A stretch of 64,000 nt of DNA from Acinetobacter sp. ANC 3832 (GCF_002135415.1 NZ_NEGJ01000001.1:248001-312000), one strand, 5' to 3'. Positions 1 through 9,015 are shown, counted from the stretch's first letter. A program made the numbers and translations. Notes: a model not told the origin generated them from the sequence alone.

Positions 1-175
1 GACATCCTATACACCTGAATAACTGTGTCATTTTTCTATGATTTACATTTTAATCTTACCTGAGTTTAAGCATACTGAAATAAAAATATTAAATGATTAT
101 TCATATATTTTTGAAATGCTAAATTCAACATTAGAAAATGCTACACTGAATTCGTTCATTTTATAACGCTCATCT

Positions 176-1051
176 ATGCCAAACTCTCAATTGACTGCTG
201 TTTTTTACATGGTTCTGTCCATGGTGGCTTATCAAATAAGTGCATCATTTGCCAAGCAATTATTTACAGTTCTTGATCCACTCACAGTCGTCACACTGAG
301 GCTTTGTTTTGCATCTGTACTGATCATTTTAATGTTCCGCTCATGGCGCATTATTAAAAAATTACCTGAATTAAAGTGGAAAGATTTACTGTTCTATAGT
401 GGTTCTGTGTGCTTAATGAATGTGTTGTTTTATGCCTCTTTAGGTCGGCTTCCACAAGGCATTGCTGTGGGTCTAGAATTCTTAGGTCCTTTGACCTTGG
501 CGTTACTCTCCATCAAACAAAAAAGTGATTATATTTGGGTTTGTCTTGCCATTCTTGGTGTGGCGTTGATGGTGCCTTGGCAAGATGCAGCAGCACATCA
601 TTTTTCTTATTTAGGTGCAGCTTTTGCAATTGGTGCAGGTGTGTGTTGGGCAGTTTATATTTTCTATGGACAAAGAGTAGTCAGACAGAATATCGGGATG
701 CATGCTCTAACCATTGCCATTGTATTATCTGCCCTAGTGATGTTGCCAATTAGCGCAATACACAACCCTACAGCATTAATACAGACTCAATATTGGGGTC
801 AAACCTTACTCATTGCATTATTGGCTACAGCAATACCATACGCTTTAGATTTGATGGCATTAAAACGTTTAAGTAAATTAAGTTATGGCACATTGTCTAG
901 TTTGTCGCCTGCTATTGGTGCTATTGCAGGAATGTTCCTATTAAAAGAGCATATTAGTTTTTGGCAAAGCATCGCCTTGGCGTGCATTATGCTTGCATCT
1001 ATTGGTGTAACGGTTCGAGCAAGCAAACAAAAGAATCTGATTGCTGATTAA
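176..1051 (+). CDS. EamA/DMT family inner-membrane exporter, RhtA-like
   Basis: A 291-residue, very hydrophobic protein with about ten predicted membrane spans arranged as two EamA repeats (roughly residues 8-130 and 145-280). The stretch around residues 94-108 (GIAVGLEFLGPLTLALL) resembles the motif of RhtA-type threonine/homoserine exporters, so efflux of an amino acid or small metabolite across the inner membrane is the likely role; the substrate cannot be read from sequence. The gene stands alone on the plus strand and converges on the hemerythrin gene. The first ATG is used; no strong Shine-Dalgarno sequence is visible. The DMT family is secure, the RhtA-like subgroup is a moderate inference. 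Confidence 0.85.
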   Translation: MPNSQLTAVFYMVLSMVAYQISASFAKQLFTVLDPLTVVTLRLCFASVLIILMFRSWRIIKKLPELKWKDLLFYSGSVCLMNVLFYASLGRLPQGIAVGLEFLGPLTLALLSIKQKSDYIWVCLAILGVALMVPWQDAAAHHFSYLGAAFAIGAGVCWAVYIFYGQRVVRQNIGMHALTIAIVLSALVMLPISAIHNPTALIQTQYWGQTLLIALLATAIPYALDLMALKRLSKLSYGTLSSLSPAIGAIAGMFLLKEHISFWQSIALACIMLASIGVTVRASKQKNLIAD

Positions 1052-1063
1052 AGTAATCATCAT

Positions 1064-1090
1064 AAAAAAGATGGTGTATTCACCATCTTT
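1064..1090 (-). terminator. Rho-independent terminator downstream of the hemerythrin gene
   Basis: A perfect 10-bp stem (AAAGATGGTG, loop TATT, CACCATCTTT) is followed on the minus strand by a run of six T. It ends the minus-strand hemerythrin transcript and may also slow transcription arriving from the exporter gene on the plus strand. Confidence 0.75.
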
Positions 1091-1165
1091 CAATCGACTA
1101 TAATTTAAATGAAAAATTTGAGCTTTGGCCTTTAGATGAAAATACTAAGCAGTTTAAATTACACA

Positions 1166-1627
1166 TTAGGTCAAGCTATCTTTGCTTGAAGCCTTATATT
1201 TTTTATATTCCTTTAAATACTGTTTTGCCAAAGATTTTTTTTTTTTATCTTCTAAAATTTTTCCTGCTTGCTGAAAAAAACCGTGCTCCTCTTCTTTTAA
1301 ATGATGATGTACCGTTTCATTTAATTTTTTAGCCAGAACCAACCAGCTTGAATGGCTAAACTCTGTTTCAGTCAGTTGCTCTAATAACTCATCCATTTTG
1401 TGGTGTTCAGATAAAGCATGCCGAGTAATATTCAAACCCGAATCAGTCATCATTAAAGGAATATAAAAATAGCGATCTTCTGCAACCGCATGTGCATACA
1501 ATTCATTTTTTAGTAATTCAAACAATTCACGACGTTCAGTTGTATCGCCTGATGTTTGCACTAATTTTTCAGAAAGATCACGTTGTACTTCATGGCTTTC
1601 ACGTAAAGCTTCAAAAATATTCATCAT
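1166..1627 (-). CDS. Hemerythrin HHE cation-binding domain protein
   Basis: A 153-residue all-helical protein with the spaced His/Glu ligands of HHE domains: His13 near the N terminus, HAVAEDRYF (about 46-54), HALSEHHKMDE (about 75-85), and HHHLKEEEHGFF (about 108-119). Such proteins bind a di-iron centre and are linked to oxygen, nitric oxide or iron sensing or stress protection; the exact role here is unknown. ATG-ATG start with a GAGGG sequence just upstream. A run of 12 A in the coding strand encodes four lysines near the C terminus (see findings). Monocistronic, with its own terminator. Confidence 0.85.
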   Translation of the reverse strand: MMNIFEALRESHEVQRDLSEKLVQTSGDTTERRELFELLKNELYAHAVAEDRYFYIPLMMTDSGLNITRHALSEHHKMDELLEQLTETEFSHSSWLVLAKKLNETVHHHLKEEEHGFFQQAGKILEDKKKKSLAKQYLKEYKKYKASSKDSLT

Positions 1628-1761
1628 GTTTTCCCTCTCATTTTATTGTTTAATGAATCGCTTGATCATTATCGCTACAGCTTGATATTAAATATGCAAC
1701 ACCTAAACGTCAGTCACTTCCTGCAATATTTTGTATAATAAACTTTAATATTAAGAATAAT

Positions 1762-2529
1762 TTACATCAACATTTGATAACTCAATCGACAAATTAAAAT
1801 GCTAACGAGAATAAGGAAAAGAATTCGAATAAAACCACTGCCATATTTCAGTGCCATTTTCACACCGAAAATTGAACCTGCAACATTGGCGACTGCCATC
1901 ATTAATCCCAATTGGAACAACACATGACCTGTGGGAATAAAGAAACTCAGCGCTGCAAAATTGGTCATGAAATTACCAATTTTAGACAAAGCAGAAGCAT
2001 GTAAAAAATCAACTTTTAAATAACGAATAAAATAAAAGATGAAGAAACTGCCTGTTCCTGGTCCAAAAATTCCATCATAGAATCCAATGAGTAGACCACC
2101 AATCCCTGCCAAAATCAGGACTTTTTTCGTAATTTCCTGCTGAACATGTACCTGACCAAATTGCTTTTTGGTAAAGGTATAAATTGCAATCACGATGAGC
2201 ATGAATAAAACAAAAGGTCGAAGTACCGATTGTGGAATCATTGAGACACAAGCTGCGCCACCAAAAGAACTAATACATGCCGTCACCGCAATTACGGCAA
2301 GTAATTTCCATTGCAGTTTCACTTGACGTAGATATGAATAGGCAGCAGAGGCTGTTCCACAAATGGATGCCAATTTATTGGTACCAAAAACCGTTGCTGT
2401 TGGATAATTTGGCAATGCACCCATCAATGCAGGAATCTGAATCAATCCCCCTCCGCCCACAGCTGCATCAATTGCACCTGCACAAAAGGCAAAGAAAACC
2501 AAACTAAGGATGATATCAAATTCCATCAT
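1762..2529 (-). CDS. TSUP family transporter (TauE/SafE-like)
   Basis: A 255-residue membrane protein with about eight hydrophobic helices and two related halves. The glycine-rich start GAIDAAVGGGGLIQIPAL and the mid-protein GFYDGIFGPGTGSFFIF are the duplicated signature of the TauE/SafE (TSUP) family, which moves sulfite, sulfoacetate or other small organosulfur anions across the inner membrane. The substrate is not predictable. It lies 24 b downstream of truB on the same strand and may be co-transcribed with it. Confidence 0.88.
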   Translation of the reverse strand: MMEFDIILSLVFFAFCAGAIDAAVGGGGLIQIPALMGALPNYPTATVFGTNKLASICGTASAAYSYLRQVKLQWKLLAVIAVTACISSFGGAACVSMIPQSVLRPFVLFMLIVIAIYTFTKKQFGQVHVQQEITKKVLILAGIGGLLIGFYDGIFGPGTGSFFIFYFIRYLKVDFLHASALSKIGNFMTNFAALSFFIPTGHVLFQLGLMMAVANVAGSIFGVKMALKYGSGFIRILFLILVSILICRLSYQMLM

Positions 2530-2553
2530 TTTTACTCTTCTATATCCATATAT

Positions 2554-3459
2554 TTAGAGATTCAGTACCCGTTTTGGCACTAAGCGTTTTTTATCGGTAA
2601 TTTCAGCTAAACCTAAACATTTTTCACCATCAAACACTAAAACTTGCGCTTCAGCATCATGATCAATATTGCTTTCCATGCCTCGACTGAAATACTCAGC
2701 ACGGCCTTCTGGCACTTGAATTTGCGTGAAATGTTGAACTGGTGCAAAAGCGGGTAAAAGCAAAGCCTCTCGTTCTTGCTCAGTTAAACTTTCCAAATAT
2801 TCAATGGTATAACTTGGAATCAGGTCAAAGTGACCTGTTTGAATCCGATGTAGATACGTTAAATGCCCAAAAGTACCTAACGCTTCAGCAATATCTTCAC
2901 CTAGAACACGAATATAAGTCCCTTTGGAACAAGTGACATCTAAAGTGATACTGGTTTCAGTATAAGATAAAAGCTCAATCGCTAAAATCGTAATAGGACG
3001 CGCTTCACGTTCTATTTCTATACCTTTGCGTGCCAACTCATATAAAGGTCGACCATCTTTTTTTAGGGCAGAATACATTGGGGGGACTTGGTGAATATCA
3101 CCTCGGAACTGAGCCAATACCTGCTCAATATTCTCTAGATTTAATTCAGGAACTGCCCCTTCAAGTAGAACATCACCTTCGGTATCACCTGTTGTTGTGC
3201 TATTGCCTAATTGGATGGTGGTTTGATAACGCTTAACCGAATCTAAAAGGTAATGCGAAAATTTAGTCGCCTCCCCTAAACAAATCGGCAATAGACCTGA
3301 AGCCAATGGATCAAGTGCACCCGTATGCCCTGCTTTTTGTGCCCGAAATAACCAACGTACTCTTTGTAAAGCACCATTTGAACTGACACCCAAAGGTTTA
3401 TTCAATAAAAAAACGCCACTAAGTGGGCGACGAATGATTTTCTGCGCTTTATTGGTCAT
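2554..3459 (-). CDS. truB: tRNA pseudouridine(55) synthase TruB
   Basis: Isomerises U55 to pseudouridine in the T-loop of tRNAs. The 301-residue protein starts with [18 protein letters not shown] and carries the catalytic motif [20 protein letters not shown] with the nucleophile Asp50; the [12 protein letters not shown] motif near residues 180-190 is also typical. Length matches the family. In many gammaproteobacteria truB follows rbfA; here it is about 28 kb from rbfA, next to a TSUP transporter. Divergent from the lipase foldase gene. Confidence 0.97.
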   Translation of the reverse strand: MTNKAQKIIRRPLSGVFLLNKPLGVSSNGALQRVRWLFRAQKAGHTGALDPLASGLLPICLGEATKFSHYLLDSVKRYQTTIQLGNSTTTGDTEGDVLLEGAVPELNLENIEQVLAQFRGDIHQVPPMYSALKKDGRPLYELARKGIEIEREARPITILAIELLSYTETSITLDVTCSKGTYIRVLGEDIAEALGTFGHLTYLHRIQTGHFDLIPSYTIEYLESLTEQEREALLLPAFAPVQHFTQIQVPEGRAEYFSRGMESNIDHDAEAQVLVFDGEKCLGLAEITDKKRLVPKRVLNL

Positions 3460-3602
3460 TCATTGAAAGGTATATGAAATATTGAGTGCTATCTTATCAA
3501 ATCCACTTGTCCATTTTTACAATTTTCACATGTGAATTTTATATTTTTATGTCAGATTGTTTTTTGCACAAAAATAAAATAAAGCAAGGAAACAATAACA
3601 TT

Positions 3603-4634
3603 ATGCAAAGTTTGCACAAAAAACATATTTGGATGATTGTCAGTGCAATTATTCTGGTTGTATTGACACTTATTCTTTGGCTAAAACCACAAAATCAAAA
3701 TACATCTGTCCAAGCAGATAGCTCAAATACAAATGCAGTCGATCATGTTGCTGATTCAGCTATTTCTGCTAGCCAAGCTCAATCATTTGCCAGTAAAAGC
3801 CAGCAAGATATTCAAATTAACTGCCAAATTCGTTTAGACAATGCAAACCATTTAATTGTCAATGAACAAACCAAAGACTGTTTTGAGTTTTTCATGACGC
3901 AATATGGCGAAAAAACCATAGATCAAATTAAAACTGATTTTGTGACTTATTCTAAAGCCAGTTATAAAGAGCCTTTGCTGTCCCAATTGACTGACTTATG
4001 GTCGCGTTACATACAATACCGTGGACAAATGGGGGATATGCAAGCACCGAATGTGAGTAAAGATGATCCGAAATATTATCGTACCATTTTAACCAATATG
4101 AAGAATTTACGTAAAAAATTCTTTTCAAATTATGAAATTGAAGGTTTATTTGGTCAAGAGGATACTTATAACGACTACACCTTAGATCGTATGGATGTGA
4201 TGGATGATAAGAATTTATCCGCGGAAGAGAAAGCCAAAAAATTAAAAGAGTTGTTTAATAATTTACCTGAAGATTGGAAAGAGAATTTACAACAACTTTC
4301 GCAACTTGAAGATTTAAGAAAACTCACTGCTGAGATTAAAGCACGTGGTGGTTCGGGTGAAGAATTACGTCAAATGCGTACCAACCTTGTTGGCCCTGAA
4401 GCGACTCAACGTTTAGAAAACTTAGACGTACAGCGTAATGACTGGAAGCAACGTGTTGATCAATATCTATCAGATCGTGATGGCATCATGAAAAGCTCAA
4501 TGAGTGATTCTGCAAAACAAAGTGCTGTTGAACAATTACGCACTCAACAATTCAATAACCCACAAGACAAACTACGCGTACAAACTTTTGAAACAGTACA
4601 TGATCAAGGAGGAAAATTACCATACGGCAATTAA
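3603..4634 (+). CDS. lifO: Lipase-specific foldase (lipase chaperone)
   Basis: A 343-residue steric chaperone anchored in the inner membrane that folds secreted lipases in the periplasm before type II export. Residues 8-28 form one transmembrane helix (IWMIVSAIILVVLTLILWL), followed by a low-complexity Ser/Gln/Ala linker and a charged, helical C-terminal half typical of LifO/Lif. The family motif RxxFDY(F/C)LSAxGE appears as a divergent KDCFEFFMTQYGE near residues 98-110. An upstream in-frame ATG at 3486 exists, but 3603 is preferred because it is preceded by AAGGA and puts the membrane anchor at the N terminus. It lies 40 b upstream of the first lipase; this foldase-first order is described for Acinetobacter lipBA, opposite to Pseudomonas lipA-lifO. 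Confidence 0.9.
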   Translation: MQSLHKKHIWMIVSAIILVVLTLILWLKPQNQNTSVQADSSNTNAVDHVADSAISASQAQSFASKSQQDIQINCQIRLDNANHLIVNEQTKDCFEFFMTQYGEKTIDQIKTDFVTYSKASYKEPLLSQLTDLWSRYIQYRGQMGDMQAPNVSKDDPKYYRTILTNMKNLRKKFFSNYEIEGLFGQEDTYNDYTLDRMDVMDDKNLSAEEKAKKLKELFNNLPEDWKENLQQLSQLEDLRKLTAEIKARGGSGEELRQMRTNLVGPEATQRLENLDVQRNDWKQRVDQYLSDRDGIMKSSMSDSAKQSAVEQLRTQQFNNPQDKLRVQTFETVHDQGGKLPYGN

Positions 4635-4674
4635 GATAATGAAATAAACAACATTCATAAGTAATGGAAAATAC

Positions 4675-5655
4675 ATGATGAAAAAAACAAAAAATCTGAT
4701 CGCTTTAGCAGTATTCACAACCCTAGCATTAGGATTGGGCACTCAAACACAAGCTTCAAAAGGTATTTTACAAATTAAGGAAACTGTAAAATCTGATTAT
4801 GCTAAAACCAAATATCCGATTGTGATGACACATGGTTGGCTAGGTTGGTCGCGTATTGGAAATGATAGTTTTAATATCGACTATTGGTTCCAAATTTTAC
4901 CTGATATGGCACGTAATGGCGCAACCGTGTTTGCTGCACAACTTTCTCCTACCAACACCACTGAAATTCGTGGAGAGCAACTCCTTGCGCAAGTTGAAGA
5001 TGTCATCGCCATTACAGGGAAAGATAAAGTTAATTTAATTGGTCATAGTCATGGAGGACCAACTGTCCGTTATGTCGCTGCGATTAAACCTGCCTATGTT
5101 GCATCCGTTACAGGCGTTGGAGGCACATTCCGTGGCTCTAAAGTCGCCGATGATATTCAGAATAATAAAGGTACACGTACCTTTATGAATATTTTGGGTG
5201 ATTATATTGTTGCACCCTTGATTTCTTGGGCACAAGGCAATCCTGATTTACCCAATGATTTTGATGCATCTATGAAATCACTCAGTGAAGTTGGCTCAGC
5301 CGATTTTAATCGTCGTTTTCCAACCACTGCATTGGCTTCAAATTGCAATCAAAGTGGGGCTAAAGTAGATCAAGGAATTTACTATTACTCTTGGGGTGGA
5401 ACAGCTCAGACGACAAACTTACTGGATATTGATACGATTTTGATGCAATTAGGACCTTTTTCCTACGGCAACAAAGACAATGATGGCATGGTTGCCCGTT
5501 GCAGTACGCATCTTGGGCAAGTCATTCGAGACAACTACAATCTGAACCATACCGACCTTGCCAATATGATGTTTGGTTTAAAAGGCTTATTCGCTCAAGA
5601 TCCTGTTGCTCTGTTTCGTCAACATGCCAATCGCTTAAAACTGGAAGGTTTATAA
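4675..5655 (+). CDS. lipA: Secreted triacylglycerol lipase, family I (copy 1)
   Basis: A 326-residue extracellular lipase. Residues 1-28 are a signal peptide (hydrophobic LIALAVFTTLALGLG, cleavage after TQAS). The oxyanion motif is HGWLGWSRIG (His53-Gly54), the nucleophile Ser125 sits in GHSHGG, the catalytic Asp270 in DNDGMV and the catalytic His292 in NHTDLAN. Cys224 and Cys276 match the disulfide of Pseudomonas-type lipases. In the usual HxDEVNQ calcium loop this copy reads HTDLANM, losing the Gln. It probably depends on the foldase immediately upstream (40-b gap, likely one transcript). First of three tandem paralogues, ending at a terminator. Confidence 0.95.
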   Translation: MMKKTKNLIALAVFTTLALGLGTQTQASKGILQIKETVKSDYAKTKYPIVMTHGWLGWSRIGNDSFNIDYWFQILPDMARNGATVFAAQLSPTNTTEIRGEQLLAQVEDVIAITGKDKVNLIGHSHGGPTVRYVAAIKPAYVASVTGVGGTFRGSKVADDIQNNKGTRTFMNILGDYIVAPLISWAQGNPDLPNDFDASMKSLSEVGSADFNRRFPTTALASNCNQSGAKVDQGIYYYSWGGTAQTTNLLDIDTILMQLGPFSYGNKDNDGMVARCSTHLGQVIRDNYNLNHTDLANMMFGLKGLFAQDPVALFRQHANRLKLEGL

Positions 5656-5669
5656 ATCTTTTAAAATAA

Positions 5670-5697
5670 AATAAGTTCATACCTTGAGCTTATTTTT
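5670..5697 (+). terminator. Terminator after lipase copy 1
   Basis: The stem AATAAGTTCA, loop TACCT, TGAGCTTATT (one mismatch) is followed by TTTT. Its core TCATACCTTGAGCT recurs in the terminator of lipase copy 2. Confidence 0.7.
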
Positions 5698-5807
5698 TAA
5701 ATTTTGTCGTCATAAATACTTTTCAACAGTCACATAAAAGCTCAATTGAATAGAATATAAAATTTTTCAACTCAACCCGATAGCTAAGTAAAATAAAAGG
5801 ATAAAGC

Positions 5808-6779
5808 ATGAAGCTTAAAAATATAGCCATTAGTTTAACGTTATTATCAGCATTTACTGCAAGCCCAGTATTTGCCTCTAATCTTCAATCAGTCAAAAGT
5901 AGCAGTGTAACTTCTGACTATGCAAAAACTAAATATCCCATTGTATTTAACCACGGCATGTTTGGTTTCACCCGCCTTGGACCTACCAGCTTTGGTGTGG
6001 ATTATTTTTATCAAATTCTGCCTGATTTAGCACGTAATGGAGCAACTGTCTTCGCCACCCAAGTTTCTCCACTTGAGACCACTGAACTTCGTGGCGAGCA
6101 ACTTTTACAACAAGTCGATGAAGTGCTTGCGATCACGGGTAGTCCAAAAGTCAATTTGATTGGTCATAGCCATGGCGGCCCAACCATTCGTTATATTGAA
6201 ATTGTCGCACCACAAAAAGTCGCTTCTTTAACGGCTGTCGCAGGCACAATCAAAGGCTCTAAAGTTGCCGATGATATTCTTAATAATACGGCGCTCAGTG
6301 TTATTTTCACGGTTGTGGGACAATATATTCTTGCACCTGCAATCGCACTCTTAGAAGGGAATCCAAATTTACCAGTAAGCTTGGAGCACTCTCTACAAAG
6401 TATTAGTGAAAAGGGTTCTGCTGAATTTAATGCAAAATATCCAAGTGCGGCAATCCCCACTGACTGTGGCAATGGACAAAAAATTACCAGCAATGGTGTC
6501 TATCATTATTCTTGGACAGGTACTTCACAAGTCACCAATATTTTTGATGTCGTTGATAGCGCTATTTCACAACTTGCTCCACTCTCTTATAAAAATAGAG
6601 ACAATGATGGTTTAGTCAGTCGTTGTAATACACATTTAGGACAAGTCATTCGTGATAATTATGATCAAAGTCATTTGGATGAGGTCAACCAACTTTTAGG
6701 CTTACGTGGTTTATTCGCTCCTGATCCAGTCTCTCAATATCGCCAACAAGCCAATCGTTTAAAATTAGATGGTCTATAA
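5808..6779 (+). CDS. Secreted triacylglycerol lipase, family I (copy 2)
   Basis: A 323-residue paralogue of the preceding lipase with a 24-residue signal peptide ending PVFAS. The oxyanion motif is HGMFGFTRLG; the nucleophile is Ser121 (GHSHGG), the acid Asp267 (DNDGLV) and the histidine His289 (SHLDEVNQ, with the complete calcium loop). Cys220 and Cys273 are placed for the conserved disulfide. An AAGGAT sequence precedes the ATG. It has its own terminator and a 152-b spacer from copy 1, so it may be separately transcribed. No second foldase gene is present, so it probably uses the upstream foldase. All catalytic residues are intact; substrate range is unknown. Confidence 0.95.
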   Translation: MKLKNIAISLTLLSAFTASPVFASNLQSVKSSSVTSDYAKTKYPIVFNHGMFGFTRLGPTSFGVDYFYQILPDLARNGATVFATQVSPLETTELRGEQLLQQVDEVLAITGSPKVNLIGHSHGGPTIRYIEIVAPQKVASLTAVAGTIKGSKVADDILNNTALSVIFTVVGQYILAPAIALLEGNPNLPVSLEHSLQSISEKGSAEFNAKYPSAAIPTDCGNGQKITSNGVYHYSWTGTSQVTNIFDVVDSAISQLAPLSYKNRDNDGLVSRCNTHLGQVIRDNYDQSHLDEVNQLLGLRGLFAPDPVSQYRQQANRLKLDGL

Positions 6780-6793
6780 TTCAAATAAATATC

Positions 6794-6822
6794 AATCAGC
6801 TCATACCTTGAGCTGATTTTTT
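6794..6822 (+). terminator. Terminator after lipase copy 2
   Basis: A perfect 10-bp stem AATCAGCTCA / TGAGCTGATT with loop TACCT, followed by a T run. The core matches the terminator of copy 1. Confidence 0.85.
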
Positions 6823-7517
6823 ATAAATCAATGAGTATGCTACTTCATACTTTCTAATTTATCATTTGGGTTAAGCATAAAATATTAAGGCTTATGCACA
6901 ATTTTAAATATCAATGTATCTTAAACATCTTGCATGACACGAATAAAAGACTTCTTAAATTTTTTAATCAATTGATTGAAAATAAAACCTTATTACATGA
7001 TTTTTCATCTTTATTACCTCAAATTAATGAAAGAATTTTATTTAAATATTTAATATAAAACTTTGTATTTCTAATTTCAAAAATAGAATAATTATCAAAT
7101 AAAATACACATCGAAATAAAGAAACTTAAATAGTAATGTTAAACACCCTATAGCAAATATATTTCAGAAACACAATCAAAAAATAAATATTACACTTCTA
7201 TTTCATATATTACAGGGCATATTAAAAATATATCATCTGTTTCATAGTCATGACCAAAACCATCTGAATAGAATCATAAATAAATTACACTCAAAAATAA
7301 TATATATAACTCAAATTTTGTTTATACTTCTCACAAACACACTAAATATTTGAAACAATAGAGTTATCTTTTTAATAAGATTCAACCTCATATTACATTA
7401 CATTTACACCTTACCATTCATCATTAATTTGGTTATTTTTTATTCTTTTTTTAGATTTTCTATATAATGAACTAGACAATCGGATTTGTCATATTCAAAT
7501 AAAAATTGAGAATCAAT
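6823..7517. other. 695-b AT-rich gap upstream of lipase copy 3
   Basis: This is the longest gene-poor stretch in the window and is markedly more AT-rich than its surroundings. It holds a candidate -10 hexamer TATAAT at 7463-7468, about 50 b upstream of the lipase 3 start, and one small plus-strand ORF at 6894-7058 (54 codons, beginning MHNFKYQCIL) with only a weak, too-close AAGG upstream. Nothing else recognisable. The length leaves room for regulatory sites controlling lipase copy 3. Confidence 0.5.
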
Positions 7518-8486
7518 ATGAAAAAGAAAATAGTTTTATCCAGTCTACTCAGTGTTTCAGCGCTATTCTGTGTTACCGCACAAGCATCTGTTATTACACA
7601 AGTAAAAGCCAATTATGTCACATCAGATTATGCAAAAACAAAATACCCTTTGGTTCTTGCACATGGCATGGCTGGTTTTTCTCGTATTGGAACAGATACT
7701 TTTGGTGTAGATTATTGGTACCAAATTGTTCCCGATTTGGCTCGAAATGGCGGAAATGTCTGGACAACCCGTGTTTCACCTTTTAACTCAACTGAAGTTC
7801 GTGGCGAACAACTTTTACAACAAGTGAATGAAATATTAGCCATTACTGGACAACCGAAAGTAAACTTAATTGGTCATAGCCATGGTGGACCGACGATCCG
7901 TTATGTTGGTGGCGTTATTCCTGAAAAAATTGCCTCTATGACTGCTATTGCCTCACCACAAAAGGGTTCACCGATTGCGGACTTAATTTTAAAAGCTGAA
8001 GGAACACCTCTTCAAGGACCACTTATAGCCGTCGTTAATTTGCTTTCTTCTGCGATTGTCTGGGCACAAGGTTTAGATCAGAATGAATTCCCAAGTGATT
8101 CATTAGCAGGTGCAAAAAGTTTAAATACAGCAGGTGCAACTGATTTCAGTAAAAGGTTCCCACTTGGTGTCTCTGCCTCTAGCTGTGGAGAAGGTGCATA
8201 TCAAGAAAAAGGCATTTATATGTACTCATTCCTTGGGAATAGAAAATTAACCAATATTTTTGATCTAGATTCAGCAATGCTACTGACAGGCGCACTGATT
8301 AATGGCGATAGTGATGGTCTCGTGCCTAAATGCAGCGGGAAGTTTGGTAAAACCATTCGTGATGACTATGCTTGGAACCATTTTGATGAAGTCAATCAAG
8401 TCTTAGGTTTACGCGGATTATTTTCTCAAGACCCTGTTCAGGTTTATCGTGAACATGCCAACCGTTTAAAACTTCAAGGTTTATAA
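7518..8486 (+). CDS. Secreted triacylglycerol lipase, family I (copy 3)
   Basis: A 322-residue lipase with signal peptide MKKKIVLSSLLSVSALFCVTAQAS. The oxyanion motif is HGMAGFSRIG; catalytic residues are Ser121 (GHSHGG), Asp266 (DSDGLV) and His288 (NHFDEVNQ); Cys223 and Cys272 can form the disulfide. The ATG at 7518 is chosen over the TTG at 7506 because it gives a standard signal peptide and has a GAG-containing ribosome site at the right spacing. Its segment AIASPQKGSPIADLI is closer to canonical Pseudomonas/Acinetobacter LipA than the same segment of copies 1 and 2, suggesting an older duplication. It is separated by the AT-rich gap and has an unrelated terminator. Confidence 0.95.
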   Translation: MKKKIVLSSLLSVSALFCVTAQASVITQVKANYVTSDYAKTKYPLVLAHGMAGFSRIGTDTFGVDYWYQIVPDLARNGGNVWTTRVSPFNSTEVRGEQLLQQVNEILAITGQPKVNLIGHSHGGPTIRYVGGVIPEKIASMTAIASPQKGSPIADLILKAEGTPLQGPLIAVVNLLSSAIVWAQGLDQNEFPSDSLAGAKSLNTAGATDFSKRFPLGVSASSCGEGAYQEKGIYMYSFLGNRKLTNIFDLDSAMLLTGALINGDSDGLVPKCSGKFGKTIRDDYAWNHFDEVNQVLGLRGLFSQDPVQVYREHANRLKLQGL

Positions 8487-8510
8487 AATAACAGATCAAT
8501 ATAAGCATAA

Positions 8511-8537
8511 AAAATGCGCCTTAAGGCGCATTTTTTT
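8511..8537. terminator. Bidirectional terminator between lipase 3 and rplS
   Basis: The stem AAAATGCGCC / GGCGCATTTT with loop TTAA has A and T runs on either side, so it can end the plus-strand lipase and the minus-strand rpsP-rplS operon. Confidence 0.9.
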
Positions 8538-8556
8538 CTCGTAGAAAAACTTAAAA

Positions 8557-8931
8557 TTAAGCTTTAACTTTACGAGCTGGTAATTTTTCACGGATACGTG
8601 CAGCTTTACCAGACAATTCGCGTAGGTAATAAAGTTTAGCACGACGAACATCACCACGACGTTTCACTTCAACTTTAGCAACGATTGGAGAATGTGTTTG
8701 GAAAACACGTTCAACACCAACACCGCTAGAAATTTTGCGAACTGTGAACGCAGAGTTCAAGCCACGGTTTTTCTTCGCAATCACAACACCTTCAAAAGCC
8801 TGAAGACGTTCACGATCACCCTCTTTTACTTTTACAGAAACAATAACAGTATCACCTGGTGAAAATTCAGGAAGATCTGTTCTTAACTGTGCATTTTCAA
8901 TAATTTGAACTAAAGGATGCTTACCGCTCAT
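8557..8931 (-). CDS. rplS: 50S ribosomal protein L19
   Basis: A 124-residue ribosomal protein at the interface of the 30S and 50S subunits. The sequence runs from [17 protein letters not shown] through [26 protein letters not shown] to the basic C terminus [16 protein letters not shown], matching bacterial L19. Last gene of the rpsP-rimM-trmD-rplS operon; a 144-b spacer with a long hairpin separates it from trmD. Confidence 0.98.
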   Translation of the reverse strand: MSGKHPLVQIIENAQLRTDLPEFSPGDTVIVSVKVKEGDRERLQAFEGVVIAKKNRGLNSAFTVRKISSGVGVERVFQTHSPIVAKVEVKRRGDVRRAKLYYLRELSGKAARIREKLPARKVKA

Positions 8932-9015
8932 GTGGGTATCTCCGATATGTGCGAGTCAGAAGAGGTCTAATCATCGCGGGGTATAGAGGCTAAGCGCATA
9001 CACCCGATTATCTTT

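Noticed and set aside
3486-3602. 39-residue N-terminal extension of the lipase foldase
   Set aside because: It would put the membrane anchor in the interior; the ATG at 3603 has a ribosome site and a normal N terminus.
4675-8486. Tandem lipases as possible pseudogenes
   Set aside because: All three have complete length, signal peptide, catalytic triad and disulfide cysteines with no frameshift.
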